A DNA stretch of 64,000 bases from Gymnorhina tibicen (taxonomy: Eukaryota; Chordata; Aves; Passeriformes; Artamidae), in NCBI GenBank assembly GCA_013399875.1, contig VXAZ01002271.1, positions 62,713-126,712 of the forward strand. Reading direction: 5' to 3'. Position 1 is the first letter of the stretch, and every line of letters starts with the position of its first letter. Below the pieces are notes generated by a model, which saw nothing but the letters and a program-made list of their open reading frames with translations, ran no database searches and had not been told where the DNA came from. Positions 24,201 to 38,229 of this stretch are shown one piece after another. A program made the translations under genes and the position numbers.

Positions 24201-25599
24201 GTGATAATGGTTTAAAAACAGATCGGGTAATTTCTCTCCTCCCTGGCGTTAAACACACCAGGAGTGTGTTGTTAATAATTCTAGTGAAGGTGGTCACTTG
24301 GTGCACATAAAATTAAGCAATTTTCTCCTTCTTACTAGTTTGATAGGTCATTGTGTAAATTGAATCCTTCTATCAATTTCCGGTTTTATCTGTTTATTTA
24401 TATTTTTATTCGCCTGGCTACCAAATTTGCCATCCCAGTCAACTGTGCGGTGACAAGAACAGTTTCATTGCACCTCGCTTGGTGGGTGACAAACAGCAGA
24501 GAGCAGCTCTGTGTAACAGAGGAAAAGACAGGGGGGAGGTTAAGGGCTCCTCAGAGAGGTCGCCTTCAGAGGAAAAAAGGAAAACAAATGGGATTGTAGG
24601 CATGGGAAGTATATGGTTTTACTGCCTTAGTGGGAAAGTACAAGAAAGGAGAATTGCAAAGGGAGAAGCTTTACATTTCTATGAGGAGGCAATCGAGCCC
24701 CATTCCCTTCCTATGGGATGGCTCCATCCATTCTGAGAGTGCATCTCCTGTAACTCCCAGTAACCAAATCAGGTCGCACAGCATCAGATCACACTGGAAA
24801 ACACGGGGAAGTCCTTGGGCTGGGTCCCCGTTACCAGAGGGAGCCTGACAGAGCCCCGAGCACTTCATGGCTGGAGCAAGAGCAGGCCCAGGGCAAGATC
24901 CGACCCTTGCACCTCCTCCTGTGGGCAGTCGCCTCTCCCAGGGGTCGATACTCAGGCACAGAGCCCACAGCAGGTGCAGCAGCGGGGCTTTGTCCCACCT
25001 ACAGAGCCAGTGCACCCACCAGCCAGTGTGGGCACAAATGAGCCCAAATCTCTTCATCCAAGCCTGGGCAGAGGATGATGTTTAGCAGGATGCAGGAACA
25101 GAGGAGAGGCCTGTAGGCCAGGAGGCAGAGAGTATCTCCCAGGTTTGAAGAGGTGGGAGAAGTTCTGTGCATTACAGTGATAAACTGAAAAGCCAAAAGA
25201 TGATTATATGCCTGACTTACTCAAACTGCAATCACACAGCTACGCCAGGCTGCTGCAGTTGCTGGTGTTTTTAATAATAGCAACAACAGACCAAGTTTGT
25301 TATTACAACTGTAGTTATTATAGTTCTGAACAGTATTTACAAATTCCAGCTTGGTGGTGAGCAGCAATTTTTTGTATGCCCAGGGAAAACTAAACAAACA
25401 GTGAGGACATCTCCTCGAATTTCAGGCAAAACAAAATAAAAACCTTCAGAATTACAGCTGCAACCAACACGTTGCTGTGACTGCAGCAGTTTGGGAGCTT
25501 CTTTGGATCATTAGGTGTTGGGGAAAGTCCTGCTTGGGAACGTCCTGGCTGCTCCGTGCCTCTTACACACTGGTGAGACTCGGCGGAGGGACGGGGAGG
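21269..25599. other. Intronic sequence without recognised genes
   Basis: Ordinary intronic sequence. A GC-rich patch near 22370-22455 ends in a plus-strand donor-like sequence (CCAAG|gtaagc at 22453/22454). An A/C-rich stretch lies near 22710-22750. No gene, microRNA or intact mobile element recognised. Confidence 0.7.
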
Positions 25600-26400
25600 T
25601 GGCACATCGGGGAGGTGATCTTCCATCCTCGCACAGAGAGACGCGGGCCGTGCGTGGGACGCGGCCGCGATGCGAGCACAGGCCGAGCGCCCCGGTTGTG
25701 CAGGGCTGTCACCAGGCACAGAGAAACGCCTGCATTCCGCAGGAAGAGAGAAAACATCGACGGATCCGCATCCTTGGGCTTTACAGCAAGTTTAACCCGT
25801 GCTACGCTGCGGGGCTCCTGTGGGGTCAGGGGACACGGGCCGCGGACCCCGCTCGGCGTCCCCGCGGGTCCGTGCGGCCGGCGCTGGACGGGAGAGGGCA
25901 GCACCCGACCGAGGACACGGCGAGCGGCACGGCGGGGCCGGGCACACCGGGAGCGGGGCCGGGCACACCGGGAGCGGGGCCGGGCACACCCGGAGCGGGG
26001 CCGGGCACACCGGGAGAGGGGCCGGGCACACCCGGAGCGGGGCCGGGCACACCGGGAACGGGGCCGGGCACACCCGGAGCGGGGCCGGGCACACCCGGAG
26101 CGGGGCCGGGCACACCGGGAACGGGGCCGGGCACACCCGGAGCGGGGCCGGGCACACCGGGAGCGGGGCCGGGCACACCCGGGATCACACCGGCTCTGCC
26201 CAGGGCCGCCTCAGCCGCTCCGCGGAGCGAGCACGGCACCGATGCGTACCCGGTTTCAGCACCAGCTTCTGTTGTCCTCGCAAGGCGCCAGCTCCGGCCC
26301 GGGCGCTGCCCCGAGCAGCTCCGCAGCATCCTCCCCTCGCCGGGTACCGCAGGGCACCGACGCACTAAAGGGTCCCGCTCACGGGCTGGATGGCAGTTCG
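25600..26400. promoter_or_regulatory. GC-rich island containing a minisatellite
   Basis: About 800 bases dense in CpG, including cgcggccgcgatgcgagcac near 25660 and cccgcgggtccgtgcggccg near 25860, with the 21-bp minisatellite at its centre. All six frames are open through the repeat, which creates 300-codon open frames on the plus strand that I do not accept as genes. The island may be a promoter or simply a GC-biased repeat. Confidence 0.4.
25934..26185. repeat. Minisatellite, 12 copies of 21 bp
   Basis: Twelve head-to-tail copies of a 21-base unit that begins ggggccgggcacac and ends in one of a few variants (cgggagc, ccggagc, cgggaac, cgggaga, ccgggat). The 14-base core is unchanged in every copy. 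Because 21 is a multiple of three and the unit has no stop codon, each frame gives a seven-residue peptide repeat (for example GPGTPGA on plus and PGVPGPA on minus). Confidence 0.97.
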
Positions 26401-29400
26401 GGTTTAATTTGCCTGCAATTAGCTGTTGTGTCAGTAGAAGTAGCTATTTAAGATGTCCCTTTACGCCCCCAATCACCTTTGAGTATTCAATATAACTTGT
26501 TGAAGTTTGTAATCCTATTTTCCCTTTTTACAAGAAAAGGAAAAACTGACCAGAAATGTCCTTCCAAAATTTACAAAAATGGGAATAAAATTATGGAGGA
26601 ACTATCTGGTATACCCTGACAATACCCCCAGACTTCCCCTTTGTACCCATGTAACCAGCCAAGAACACATCCATGCAGAAAACAGTATATTCTACTGAAA
26701 AAAACACATCACCCGAGCTCTCAGCTTCTGTAAGAACCTCCTGCCAACACCGCAGCTTGGAGACTGAGTGATTTACCATCTACACTCACCTATAAACAAC
26801 AATTACTTCTTAAGATGAATTCAAGCTTAAATGAAATTGTGAAATGTCAAAATCTATGGAAAATATATTTTTTAGAAAGGCAAGGGCATTTGAGGAAAGA
26901 GAAGGTGGCACTGGCATGGGACAACAGCGCAGGAGAACCCGCATACTCAAAAAATCCTTGTGTAAATTCAGCTTCCTTTCTAGAGGGCCTCAAAGCAGCA
27001 AGGAAAGGCAACCAGCACGGAGGGTGGCACAGTGACACACCTGGCCCTGTTTTAGGGGGATAAGGGCCCGTAATTTGTCATGGGCTCTGTATCCCTTTTT
27101 GCTGTCCAGCCATAATGTGAAGTGCCCGGCTCAAAGCTGCACAGGGGGCTCCTCTAGAAAAATGCTTTCATCATTTTAAGTTTCTGCTATTGCAGATGTG
27201 AGGAAAATGTCCCCATAAGCTACACAGGTTGTCCTGGCTGCAAAGTCGAACCTTTGTGTGTACAGCAGGTTGTGTGATTTCAGCACAACACTGCAGAGGA
27301 GAATGGTGCTCGGGAAGTTGAATCTTTGTATCCTGTTCAGTCTTTTGGAGCAGCCTGGAAATCTGGGGCATTTCTGCACTGCTCCCTGCTCCTACTAATA
27401 TTGGTTCCAATTCTGAACAAGGCAAGAGCTGAATCCTGAAAAAATACATGCTACCTCCCTGTCTTCCTTCTGCTAAACCCGATCCTCATCCTTTCCTTCC
27501 GATAAACTGGATAATTTATATGTCACCTGTACCAGCAGCTCCCAGGCCCAGATACCACCCACCCCAGTTAGCACGAGGTTCCAAATTAAGATGTACGTGA
27601 CTGCAAAGAGCCAATTTTATTAGACAAACACTAGGGGAAAAAAAAAAATCTTCCATCCTCCTCTCATTTGTGAAGCCACACAGGGCAAAGTATTCCCATG
27701 CCTATTCCTGACAGGAAGCGATGCTGCCCCAGCACGGGGGCCGCTGCTTTGGGTGTAAAGACTGAATCGAACATGCAGTATTTAAGACAATTAGGTTTTC
27801 AAAGAAACTACACTAAACATTTCTTTCATGTGTAATCAAATTATGTTAAAGCAAACCTCATAATTTAAACCATTCCATTGGTCAGCTCCTATTTGTTTTC
27901 CCTGCACCCTCATTTTTGCTCCAGATCTGTCACATTACATTAACACCTTTCCTACTCACTGCCTACAGAAATAACAGCCTTCGACATGCCTGCACAATCC
28001 ATTTGTCCTGCTCTAATTACTTTTTGACATAGCCTCTTCTGCTGTTATCTTGCCTTTTCTGACCTCTGTCTGTATTAAAGCCATTTAAAACAATCTTTAA
28101 ACTCGGTATCTATTGTGATGTGTCTTATATGATACTGCTGGAGTATCAGGCAGCAACATTTTGTAAATCAAATATTTAAATCTATGGTAATGCGATAATG
28201 TACTTGAGGAGGAAAGCTACTGCGCAGTGGTAAGAGCTACAACTGGCTGCTCATAACACGAGCCCCCAGGACTGCAGCACATTTTCAGGGTGAAATTCCT
28301 ATAGTCATAAAACTGTTCTACATAAGGAAGCTGCTCAAAGGTAAATGGGGTCTTCTGTGTACTAGGAATTTCCCTTAATTTCACAAATGGGGAGGAAAGC
28401 AGGAGAAACTGAGAAAGGTGGTCATCCTGCACAAGAGAACCCAAACAACCTCCAGACAAATTGAGCAGACAGGAAGAGGATCAGGCAGGGTGCACCGACA
28501 ATGCAACCCATGACAAATCACACTCTTCTTCAAACCCAGAGAAGAAACCATGAATCTCTAATCCCAATATCCCTCTGTTTTCATCAAGCCCATTCAAAAA
28601 CTGTGCCCTCATATTCTTTTGTGGTGATTCACAGAAGATGAGCCTCTAATTACCAGCTACTTCCTCAGCTGAAGCAGCAGAGGATCTGCTCTGTGCCAAG
28701 TGTCTGCTATGGAGTCAAGAACTTTTCCACATGGTGGCACTAATTTTTTGGGTATCAAGTTGATCCAACATACGTATGTCTCACAATACAGTCTAACTAC
28801 ATCTTTACATGCTATTTTCCACATGATCCAGCCTCGTGCTAACTTAATTGGTATCTAGTCAGTATTTCACTCGCATTTAAAGAGATTCCTCAAACCTACA
28901 TTTGCTCTGGTTCATTTACAGGGTAATTATCCAGCTCACACCAAGTCTGGCCTTCTAGATCCGACCAGTGCAGACACAGGCACAGCTCTGCTGGGAAAGC
29001 ACAGCTCTACGCTTTGTCTTCCAGATGACAGCACTATAAAACCAACGGGGGACAAAACCAGAGTCAATTAAAATACATTAAATGCAATGCAACAATTCTA
29101 GGATTTGTCATAGAGATTTTATTCGTCTGAATTCCTCTGACTGTGTCCTCAGGACATTAAATCCCATGAATGCTGTGGAAAGCTCTTCCCACAACACTTC
29201 CCTATGCTCATTTTTATTTTCCCCTTTCTCTTTCCTGTCAGCAGCCCTGACCACAAACCTCAGCCTCATTAAGGCATCTGAACAGAGAAGGACCCATGGC
29301 TGCACGACTGGGCCAGTCTGCTGGAAAAGCAGGAGTGTGAGAGACGGTGCTGTGCTGGAGCAAAGCTGATGGAAAGGTTTTCAGCGATGGTTTTTCGCAG

Positions 29401-32400
29401 GACATCCAACAGCAGGAGCGGGTAATGCCCACAGGAATTGCTGAAACAGTGAGGATTTAGGGGACCAAAAGCAACAGACATCAGACCTGGAACCAAGGCC
29501 ACAGAGATCCCCAAATTTCACGCCTCGTGAGTGAAGAGGCTCCAAGCTCCTCTGTACAGTGGCACGGAACAGCATCTCTTCCCAGCTGGCTCCGGAGCAG
29601 CTGCTGGCGGAAGTCGGGGGCTTAATTCCTTGTGCAGGAACCTCGTGCTCGGAGGAGACCCGTGTTAGGACCGTGATTAGTCCTTAACAGATGCCTCTAA
29701 ATTGCCTGCCGGAGGAATCCACCTCTCCCCGTGACTGCCCGGGGACACGGCCCCCGAATTAGGGGGGTTGATTTCCCCTCATTAAGCCTGTCCTGAGCTG
29801 CTCTCTGCGGGAACCGTCCTCGCCACAGCTCCCACTGCAGCTCCAGAGGAACACTGGGACTCCACGGAACCCCCACTACCGCCCTGGTTTTCCCGGCTTT
29901 GGGAATGTGAACATGGCAGATTAACTAAACCAAACAAATTCTCCCGGTTGCTCTCGGGGCCGAGGAGCGGGTGCAGCCGAGGCCCCGCTCACAGCACGTC
30001 TGTGTGTGCAGGACAGACAGACGGACAGAGCTGCCCCGCTCTCCGCGGCCTCGCTGGCTGCCGAGCACGGCCACAAATCCTCCCCAACGCAGCACAGCGG
30101 GTTTAGCCAGAGGGATCCTCTGCTACACGAGGTGCTGCAAGAAATGCGAGAGGGTTTGAGAGGAAACATGTAAGATTCAGATTTGAAATTAAAATGATCT
30201 GCCCCAACAACAGCGCCTGGATTTCTGCATTAAATTTTTGACATTCCAATGGCATGATATGTTCGTGTTGCTCACCCAAGATAATCCCACGCGGTTTTTT
30301 AGAAGTTAAAAATTAAAATCTGCATTAGGGTTTTTATCATATATCTTGAAAACAAGGCAAATAGAAAACTCCCAGTGCTCACCACCAGGCATCTTATCAG
30401 CAGAAACTATGGGGCTCTTTGTGCTGTGCTGTGATGACTTTGCAGCACACGTACTCCTGAAAACAGCCCCTGCTACTCACAGGAGACACCCTGGATGCTC
30501 AGATCCACGGATCTCCCCGCGAGGTGCCACGCCGTGTGTCGGAACAGCCCAAACCACACAGAGCAGGTTCCCACGCCAAATTTAGCAAACTGCACTTGCA
30601 CTATGTCTGTAGTGGTATATAACATCTAAGATGTTAGGTAAGGGCCACACCGGGGTTATATACACTCGGTATTCGGTTAAATCAGGAATTAGACTTAGGA
30701 GTTCTAGAGATACGAATGTCACTTAACAAAACGGAACATAAATACCCACAGGGCAGCGACCCTCTTCTTTAAAGCAAAAGACATCCAGCTTTTCCTGTGT
30801 GAGTCTTGCCAAAGACTAATTACATTACTGCTTGTTATTTGTAACGAAACATAAACATTTTCCTTATGCCCTGGGACAGCAATCACAGAGGAACCCGTAC
30901 ACCCTCACCTCAATACACGCTATCGTGCAGGATATAAAGCTCTCTGATCTAGTCTCCTCCACCCACTAAATTGCTCCAAAGTTTGCTTGCACATATTCTC
31001 TGCAAGTCCAGGGAGAAACTGCTTTCTGCACTGGCAATACAGCGAGCAGGGTGACAGTCTAACATGGTGTCCTGCTGAGATCCAAGAATAGCAATGCCTT
31101 AAAAGGCAGCGATGTTGAGATCACAAGGAAAAGAGAATTAGGGCACAGCTGTGGAGTTCTGTAGGCTAAAACATAGACTCAATATGTCAGAGAAAATTAA
31201 ATCACAGAGCTACATGTAATTTCTAGTCTCATTTGGAACTTTGCTGTAGCTGTGCAGAATTTGTGCTTGGGTCATACATGTGAGTGGCTGCGTTTCTGCA
31301 CACAGAAATAAAGCATGAAATTAATTTTAAAAGAAAAAACAAAGGAGTTGTGTGCCACAGTAACACGAACAGCTATGTTTGGAAGGATGTGTACATGCTA
31401 CTGCAGCTCACACACAGTTCCGTGGGCAGCTCTGGAGGACAGACAGCAAAGCCCCAGCCCGGCCTGTGACACAGCCTCACCTGCACCACAAAACAAAGAC
31501 AAACTGAGCTGGCAGATCTGAAAAATGCCTGTTTTCCTGTGGTTGTCAGATAAGTGAAAGGGACTCTCTCAAAACTGAAAGTACCAAAACTGATAACCAA
31601 CTTTAGCATACGCTTTTCCACTTGAAGAAGTGATATTACATTTTTCAGAACAGTTACCTAGATATAAATTTTCCAGTATTTCTTTATCCTTGGAGGCCAG
31701 TACTAGCTTCTCTTCTGAAAGCATTCAATATCCAACAGAATACAGTCCATTATCCTCTGCAAGTATCTACTATTGCAATCTGTGTCCAACTTTTGATGAA
31801 TTTTTGGGATGTCAGGATCCATGCCTGTCAGCACAAGAGCTGTGCCTTGAGCCAGGAGCTCGGTGCCTTCCCCAGTGTCTTCTGCTCAGCTCCAGACAAG
31901 CCTCCAGAAGGCACCGCAGCAGAGACCAGCACTGAGTGGTTTGATGGTGAGAACTGTGGATTCCATGGGAGTCCCTGGATGAAAAGCTGGCCTTTAGGCA
32001 GAGCAGGAAGGGCTCTCCTGGCCAAACCTGGACCCATGGAGCAGCTGAGCAGTGCCTCACCCGCACAAGAGACGAGGCTTTACCTGACCAGCAGACCAAA
32101 ATTATCTCTTTAAAAGGCTCTGAAGGCCAGGTACAGATAAGAGAGAAGACGGAGGAGATAAAGCAGCTGGCAACAAGGGAGCAAGAGACTGATTGGGAGG
32201 AGGAGTAGATGGCCAGGCTTCCCTAAATCCCTGGTACTTGAGCACTACAGTGGTACAGAACAGCAAGAAAACAGAGGTTGGAAGCTGCACGTAACTACGA
32301 CTGTGTTTAGCTAAGTGAATTTCCTGTGGAGCTCACAGAGCACGGCTGCACTCGAAGCTGGTCTGTTGGTATCAGCCATCCTTTGTCCCTAAAGGGGTAA

Positions 32401-32679
32401 ATTATCCCTCTGATTTGTATATAAAGTTCAATAGCTGCTAATGGCTATGCTTGAGCTGCAGACAGAGCTGTGGACTGACATCTCCAGGAGTCAATTCCTA
32501 TGAAGGAATAGCACATTAAGAGATTTTACAAAGGGGGAGAGTTCAGCAGCCAGCAGACAGAGAGAAGTGAAAACAAGCCAGGGGGAGGGATGAGCAGGGG
32601 CAGCTCGGTGAGTGTCTGGCTGGGGGACCCCAGGCTCGGTGGGACAGGACCTGCTGACCCCTCGACCGTGAGTGGCATC
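26401..32679. other. Intronic sequence without recognised genes
   Basis: About 6 kb of mostly AT-rich intron. The stretch 27780-28200 is AT-rich and looks non-repetitive, as conserved noncoding elements often do, but I cannot test conservation. A GC-richer patch lies at 29940-30110. No exon, microRNA hairpin or mobile element recognised. Confidence 0.65.
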
Positions 32680-32757
32680 CCGGCCCGTGGCAATGGGGCT
32701 GGAGCCAGATGATCGCTAAGGTCCATTCCAACCCAAGCTGTTCTGTGATTCTATGAC
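32680..32757 (+). mobile_element. CR1 LINE 3' end fragment
   Basis: Plus-strand CR1 tail: cggcccgtggcaatggggct, ggagccagatgatcgctaag, gtccattccaacccaagctg and ttctgtgattctatga. Only the last 80 bases or so are recognisable. Confidence 0.85.
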
Positions 32758-35700
32758 CCAACTCCTGCTGGAGTTCCAGAGCTGCGTGCACGTGGCACTG
32801 CTCGGGAGAAGGAGGAATGCACCGTGATACACATCACATGGGGGAGATAACGCAGGAGTGCAGACGAGCAGGAGGGATGTGTGAATTCAGCCCGCAGTGA
32901 TGGAGGAGAGCTCTTCTGGAAACTGCCAGTACCGGGAAGGGTTAACAGGGCAGTTCCGAGCACAGGCGCTGCACGCAGGGGCACACGTGCACACCACGAT
33001 CTAATTAACGGAGAAAATGCCAAATGCTGCAGACGAAATGCTTTTCCCGAGCAGAACTATGCATTACCTACTTTAAGCACAGCCCGGTTCATACATATGC
33101 AACGTTCTTCACAAACACCGCACGTGGTGCGGGAAACAATCCCGTAAATGAGGATGCAAAAGGAGGTCACCGATTCTCCGGGAATGTCTGCGGGAGCAGG
33201 CGGAGGCAGCCCCGCACGCGAGCCCTGCCCATCCCGGCCCGGCCGGCGCGGAGGAGCCGCAGCCCCGCGGCCGCTGCCAGCGCCGCTCGCCCTGACCCAG
33301 TTTCCCGCAGCATTTCTGCATAGCGACAGAGGTCCGAGCAGGACAAGTGTCACCTCCCAGCCCACGGGGTTCTCCATTTCCTACTGCTTCGGCTGGATGT
33401 GCCCGGCCTTTACACGCAGGCACACATGAGCACGGCGTTGCACATAAATGTAAGTAAACACAGGAAGAGAAGGAATTAGAACAACAACAAAAAGCCTGTT
33501 CCCGTACACAGATTATTCCTCTGAAGTAGATGCAGGGCTGTGAGAGTGGCTACATGAATATCCATCCCATGGATCCTCCTCGGGAGAAGCCTGGCAGTTC
33601 TATTCTGGCCAAAGCTCTTTTAAAGGGACTTTGCTCGTTTCTGGCTGGTCTGAGCATTCCTGTTGCCCTGAACCATTCCTGCTCTCTCACTTCCACCAAA
33701 AGGAATCCTATTTATTGAGCCACCCAGAAAATTACAATTCCTTCATTACCCCCAGCCAAAGCTCTGATGCTGTGAGGAAATGCATTTTCCCACCCCAAGC
33801 CCCTCACACCTCACGTACTGTCCTATTTCCTACTCCCTCAGCCCCCACGGAATTACAGTGTATTGACTGCAGATGCACTGGCAGTTCTGATGTCATCTCA
33901 AGCCTTTTTCTTTTTTAATTTTTTTTTTCCTAGGTGAAGCATCTATATTTCCCCTGTTCTGAAATTTTGTGCTGAAACTATAACAAGCCAAAAATCTCTT
34001 CAATGGGAAATTTCACAAACGGAGGATTATGACTTCAGCTCCAGAATAAGCAGCAGGAGCAGATGGAACTCTTCAGAAACAATGATTCCATTTTCATGCA
34101 AATTTCCTTAGTAGTTAAAAAAAGACGACGAAGAAAAAAACCACCAAGATATCAGAATGGTCTCTAAATGGAAGGTTTTTGAATGATGCTAAAAGCAAAG
34201 GGCTGGTAGCTCTCCAGAGTCCCAAGCATTTTAGCGGCAGCCAGGGTGAAAAAAAACCATGACAAACTAAACCCAGACTCCGTCCCCACTCAGAGTCAGG
34301 ATAAGGGAAAGGGAAAATTGAGTGAATGTGTAGTTTAGTTTTTATGATTTTCAACATCCTCGGCTTTGTGCTAATGCACACTTCAGACCTAATTCTTATG
34401 CTCTTTAGGAGCACAGGCTTCATTCATGAAGCAGCATGACAAAAATTCTTTATCCACTTGATGACTACAGAAGGTGACAGGCACCGAGAAGCAGCCAGCC
34501 ACGGGGACCCTGTCAGAGTGCTAACCTGCAGCGCTCCTCCTCGGAGGACAGCGCTCCCCTGATTGCAGGAACACAGACATGCATATTTCATAGCCCAAGT
34601 GTGGAAACTGAGCCAATTCTTTTGTTATTAATACTGGCAGCATACCCTAAAACACAAATAATGCACAGAGTTAGCAGACCCTGTTTCTGGGTTTTCTACT
34701 GACTTCTTACTCAGTTTTGGTCTTGTGCCTTAATTTGCCCCTTGTGTTTACTCCCCAAGTGAGAGAACTCGAGCTACTCCCTCCCTCTCAGCACGGTGAG
34801 GACAAGTGGCTTTGCACAGCGGAGTATGACTGTGCCGCGCTGTAGCACCAACCGCTGTCCTGTCGTGCACGCAGAACACGCGGTAGGAAATGGAACGCTT
34901 TGGAAGGCCCAGGGAACTCCGCTTTTACAGGCTACTCTTTTCGGCTGAGGTTTGGAAGCCGAGAGGAAACGATACGCACAGAGGAGCAGGAATGCAACAA
35001 GCCAGCGCTGTTTGTCAGGGCCTCCCCCGGCACGGGGACCGGCGGAGCGTGCAGCCAGGTCTCTCCCGGAGCACAGCTGCAGCCACCGGGCGCGGGGAGC
35101 CGGGATGGCTCCTCCGGAACAGCCCCTCCAAATCCAGGCCTCCCGCCACAGCTGCTCCCCGATTCCACTCCTGATGTTTTGCAGCGAGGCTTCATAAGTG
35201 CCTATAAATTCTACCAAACAATTTCTGTTTCACTCAGTTTCACATAGATTTTTTAGATTTATTTTATCATTCTTTTTTCATGCAAAAGGGATACAAATTT
35301 GGCTTCAAATAAGGCTGCCAAGAGTAAAGGCCTCTGAGCCATGTGTTCAATACCAAGAATACTTCTGTTTAATCCCATTCTACCTACACTTATCCCTTTC
35401 ATCATGTCACTGGCCAAATCTTTTCACTTTGAATTTGCTCTCTAGCTGAATCTCTTTCCTTCCTCATCAAGTTAGATGGATTTAAGCAATGACAGCTACC
35501 AAAAGGATAGAGCACATACAAAATAACTCCAAAAATGGGCTCAACAAGGTTTATTTTCAAGCTCTTCCCTTGCTTACTTCTTAGCAGAAGGATGTAAAGA
35601 AACAATTTCCTCAGTTAATCCCTCCTTGACCCAAATTAACTTTTCCCAAACTATTTTCTTAAATAATTTCTTTACAGCCTTGCCTGAATGAACTTGACAA

Positions 35701-38229
35701 TAGGCACATCTCAGTCTCCCAAGGAAAGGAAGAACACAGCACTGGGGAGGGATAAGAAGATAACTTAGCTGGTCTGACCAGCACTGTGCTGAGCACTGGT
35801 GTGCTGGAAGAGGGGAGGTTCACATTAACGCTCTGGATTTCTCTTTATTTCTCAATAAAGATGACACAGGAGGGAAAAAAGACATGTATCCTTTAAGCCC
35901 CCACTTCTTCACTTGCTGGTCTTTGCAGTGTGAAGAGAAATGAGACCCATGTGCCCCAGGCCTCGCCTGTCTGGATCAGCACACTGGATCTGACCAAACT
36001 CATGGGAAGTCTTCCTTCCTCCTTCCCCTGTCTTGTCACAGCCTTTCTCCAGGATAGGAACTGCCAGAAAGACTCGAGGATAACTGGGGGAAGCACAAGG
36101 GAGCACCAGCAATTGCCTCTCATTTAGATGCCTCAACAGATCTCTATCGCTTTTTCATTTTGACTTGGGTAAATTTTAAGCAGCAAAATGTAACACGAAG
36201 TTGATGACAGTACCGTAAAATGGCTGAAGGGCTGAAAACTGGGTCAACCCCCACCTCCTGCCCCCAGCCCCATCACCACTGACAGGGTCCTGCAGGGCCC
36301 GGCTCCGGCGTGGAGGAACAGCCACGGCACAACGGCCTCGGCTGCAGTGCCCTTGCCTGGGGAACTTGTTCTCCATGGCTGCTCCAGCAGTTCACTTCCC
36401 AACGGGAAATGATGTTTTCCATAGATTTAGTGAAACACGGTTCTAATTTAGCAATCGCGATGTTCATCCTACTGAGCACGACCGAGTGTTTTGAGAATGA
36501 GAGCAAAATAATTAGGACGAGCCTCAAAATATTCAAGCGACTCAACCATTTGAAGATCACCTCTGATGTGGGGACAGAAGGAGGCACCTGGAGATTGGTA
36601 TATGTGGTTGTGCTTATACGTTGTGCCAAAACCCTATTCCCTTTTCCAGACCCTAACATTTCATACTTGATGACTTTTATAGTAATTCTGCTAATCTTAA
36701 AATGGGTTCCATAGCTCTTCAGATACCTTGTAAAGCCCATATTACCCTAAAAAAACCCACTCTTATGGATTCATTTTTTATTTTTCATAAATAGGATCAA
36801 AGACACCATATGTTTTTCAGTCAGAAGCCCACTCTTACCCCAGCAAGCACCAGAACATGTATTTTAACAACTGCATCAACCACGTTTCAGGAGTATAACT
36901 AAATGACTCAAGAAATGAAAGACAATCTTCAAAAGAGGAGGCAGAGAGGAAGCTGTCTGGGAACTGGAGAAGTTACTACAGTGGTGATTGTGGGCAGAAT
37001 GGACAGCAGATACGAGTTATCTCCTTCACACTCATGACAGGGAGGTGGGAACCTCTTCATCCACATCAATAGCAGCTGCGTGACAGTGATATGAGCCTGG
37101 GTCACCATTAAAGCAGCATGTCAAGTTTTTTTTTTCCTTTTTCTTTCCAAATTGCTTCCTTTTGGATGAGTTCCATGTAACTGTCATTTGTTTTCTCATT
37201 TCGTTTTCATTTTCCATTTATGCATTCATCCAGCCCTTGAGGGGGAATTCTACAGAAATCCGTGTCAAGAACGGCCACAAGGGCCCTCTGACCCACCCCT
37301 CCCACTCCTTCATGTCCCTGCTAATGACATCATGGCACATCCGAAAAACTCAACAGACTTGACCAGCAAAGGGCAGGAACTGCATTGCCACTGCAGCACC
37401 TTCCCTTCACCCACCACCCGCAGCTGCCCCAGGGCACGAGCCCGGTCCCAGGGTGCTGGGGCTGCCAGACCACCAAAGCACGGGAACCCAGGAACAGCAG
37501 TGGGTTACTGCAGCTGTTACTGAAAGCATTTTTACAGCAGCAAAACACAGAGAGAGAACAGCCGTGCAGTGTCAGAGCACGAGATGTCCTACGGTACAGG
37601 ATCGTAGGTCAGAACGCACGTCGGGAGTCACCCAGCCCAAACTCCCCTCCGAGGAGGGTGTCCAGTGCTTTGGTCTCCCCCTCTCAAAATGTTCTCAGAG
37701 AAGAATAAAAGGTCAATAACTGAAAAAACCAGAGAAAAAAACGACTAAGAAACCTGGAAGAGAACGAGAAGAGAAACTGCAACACGGACATTGACTTCTC
37801 CCCACTGCTCAGCCCTGGATTCCCTCTGAAAACACTTAAAGAAACAAAGTTAGTGCGTCTCAGTGCAATTCCAGAGACATCCCAGTGTCTCGTTTCACTG
37901 CTGTAGCACAGGGAAAGGATGCAGACGAGTTGTGGGAGCAGCTTTGAGTTTTGCCAGTCTCAAACCACTGAAACTAGCAAGGCAGCGGAGTTCATTCATC
38001 ATCAGGTGGTCTCATTGAGAACGTGCTTAGAAGTGTTTTATTCTGTCCTGCCATACAAACGGGAACGGTTGTTCTCGCTGGGCTAAAGAATGGAAAGGAA
38101 ACAAACACAAGTGGGAAATCTCCTCGATGCTACGTGTGGCTCAGGGCAACGCTGCCAATGGGATTTGGTGGGGGTTGTCCTGCCGCTCCAGAGGGGACAA
38201 TCCCGAGGTTTCCCAGGAGCCCGCGGCGT
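32758..38229. other. Intronic sequence without recognised genes
   Basis: Intronic sequence with small GC-rich patches at 33180-33310 and 34900-35160. Overlapping open frames on both strands at 36273-36740 and in the GC patches resemble no known protein. Nothing else recognised. Confidence 0.65.

Noticed and set aside
25477..26495. Two plus-strand open frames of about 325 codons and minus-strand frames over the minisatellite
   Set aside because: They exist because a 21-base stop-free unit is repeated. All frames are open, which argues against any one being coding.
37590..37710. Possible repeat fragment (tcacccagcccaaactcccc)
   Set aside because: It faintly resembles avian interspersed repeats but too few bases match a family I can name.
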